From contig JAFLSY010000011.1 of assembly GCA_022510745.1 (NCBI GenBank), positions 62,001 through 126,000 of the forward strand: 64,000 nucleotides of DNA. The letters run 5' to 3'. Source of the stretch: Lachnospiraceae bacterium (lineage in GTDB: Bacteria > Bacillota > Clostridia > Lachnospirales > Lachnospiraceae). Numbering within the stretch: position 1 is the stretch's first letter; every line of letters starts with the position of its first letter. Shown here in pieces: positions 63,602 through 64,000 of the stretch. The position numbers were made by a program, and so were the translations under genes. The notes beneath the pieces were generated by a model, which was not told where the DNA came from, made no database searches, and saw only the letters and a program-made list of their open reading frames with translations.

Positions 63602-63641
63602 TTTTTTGCTCCTTATATTTGAAAGCTTTCATTAACTGCGT

Positions 63642-64000
63642 CTAAGATTCTGCGATGAGGCTCTTAGTGAACAAATATAATTCCTCGATCTCTGCCTGGT
63701 GCTTGCTCTTTAAATCTTCCAGTGAATCGGTTTCGCAGATAGATACTCTTTTTATAGTATCAATCCCCAAATGCCCATAATAGTGGGCAATGGAATTTAG
63801 AATAAGTTCATTTTCCTCTTTCCGAACTCCTGCACGAACTGCAATAGCAATTCCTTTTATGGCTTTTTGGGGTTCCATAATTCGATTTGGATTCGTGTCG
63901 CCGTAAGGCGTATTTCTATCAAAAAATGTTTTTAACTGTCCCGGTATGTCGGCCCAGTAGGAAGGTGCGGCAATGACAACATAGTCTGAAGTTAGAATAT
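63642..64000 (-). CDS. NAD(P)H-dependent FMN reductase, partial
   Basis: The frame is open to the right edge of the window. Reading from the edge: SDYVVIAAPSYWADIPGQLK, then FFDRNTPYGDTNPNRI, then the C-terminal part EPQKAIKGIAIAVRAGVRKEE. This is the flavodoxin-like NADPH-dependent FMN reductase family (APSYW...P..LK.F.DR). The N-terminal FMN-binding loop lies outside the window. Confidence 0.85.
   Translation of the reverse strand, partial: ILTSDYVVIAAPSYWADIPGQLKTFFDRNTPYGDTNPNRIMEPQKAIKGIAIAVRAGVRKEENELILNSIAHYYGHLGIDTIKRVSICETDSLEDLKSKHQAEIEELYLFTKSLIAES

Overview
The window reads as the chromosome of a Gram-positive, low-to-mid GC gut Clostridia member, most likely Lachnospiraceae. The support is AGGAGG-type ribosome sites, a proline T-box, HprK with a Crh-like protein, YesN/YesL/LplBC-type sugar uptake genes, membrane-anchored surface glycosidases and an archaeal-type short ProS. 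No rRNA, tRNA or CRISPR array is present.

Layout. 1-4370: a DUF402 protein, an Rpn-type nuclease, then a proline T-box separated from proS by an IS200/IS605 element whose transposase is broken. 4520-23590: a glycan-utilisation locus that I read as xyloglucan-directed. It has an esterase, a GH31 alpha-xylosidase, a surface protein made only of binding-like modules, two ABC permeases and a binding lipoprotein, YesL, a surface GH5 endoglucanase, an orphan YesN-type regulator, a sialate-O-acetylesterase-like SGNH protein and a GH26-like TIM-barrel protein. The surface GH5 and binding protein would act outside, the ABC system would import oligosaccharides, and GH31 and the esterases would work inside. 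23580-26930: AT-richer accessory DNA with a truncated duplicate of a membrane protein gene, its intact paralogue, a secreted protein and an unknown minus-strand protein.

26990-29650: dacF-type carboxypeptidase, trmB and trxA. 29700-39070: a ten-gene operon for an Mrp/Mbh-type cation/proton antiporter with four NuoL/M/N-type subunits and no hydrogenase genes. 39260-42390: a membrane protein and pyrG with a leader terminator. 42680-46405: DUF1846 protein and FtsH. 46470-53550: uvrC-hprK-glcK-murB-rapZ-whiA-crh, a conserved carbon-control/envelope cluster lacking yvcK. 53670-57410: lipid kinase, class II aldolase, an AraC-GGDEF fusion and cyclophilin.

58390-64000 is AT-richer and accessory in character. 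It holds a 77-bp cruciform-type inverted repeat with no unpaired bases between helices, a three-gene ExbB/ExbD-like proton-channel cassette, a decayed AMP-ligase joined to a VOC gene, an AlkD-like protein, a candidate type I toxin-antitoxin locus with a 28-residue hydrophobic peptide, a GNAT, a thioesterase and a flavodoxin-fold reductase cut by the window end. The strongest candidates for something new are the ExbB/ExbD-like cassette in a monoderm, the cruciform element before it, the shared surface module of the glycan locus, and the AraC-GGDEF fusion.
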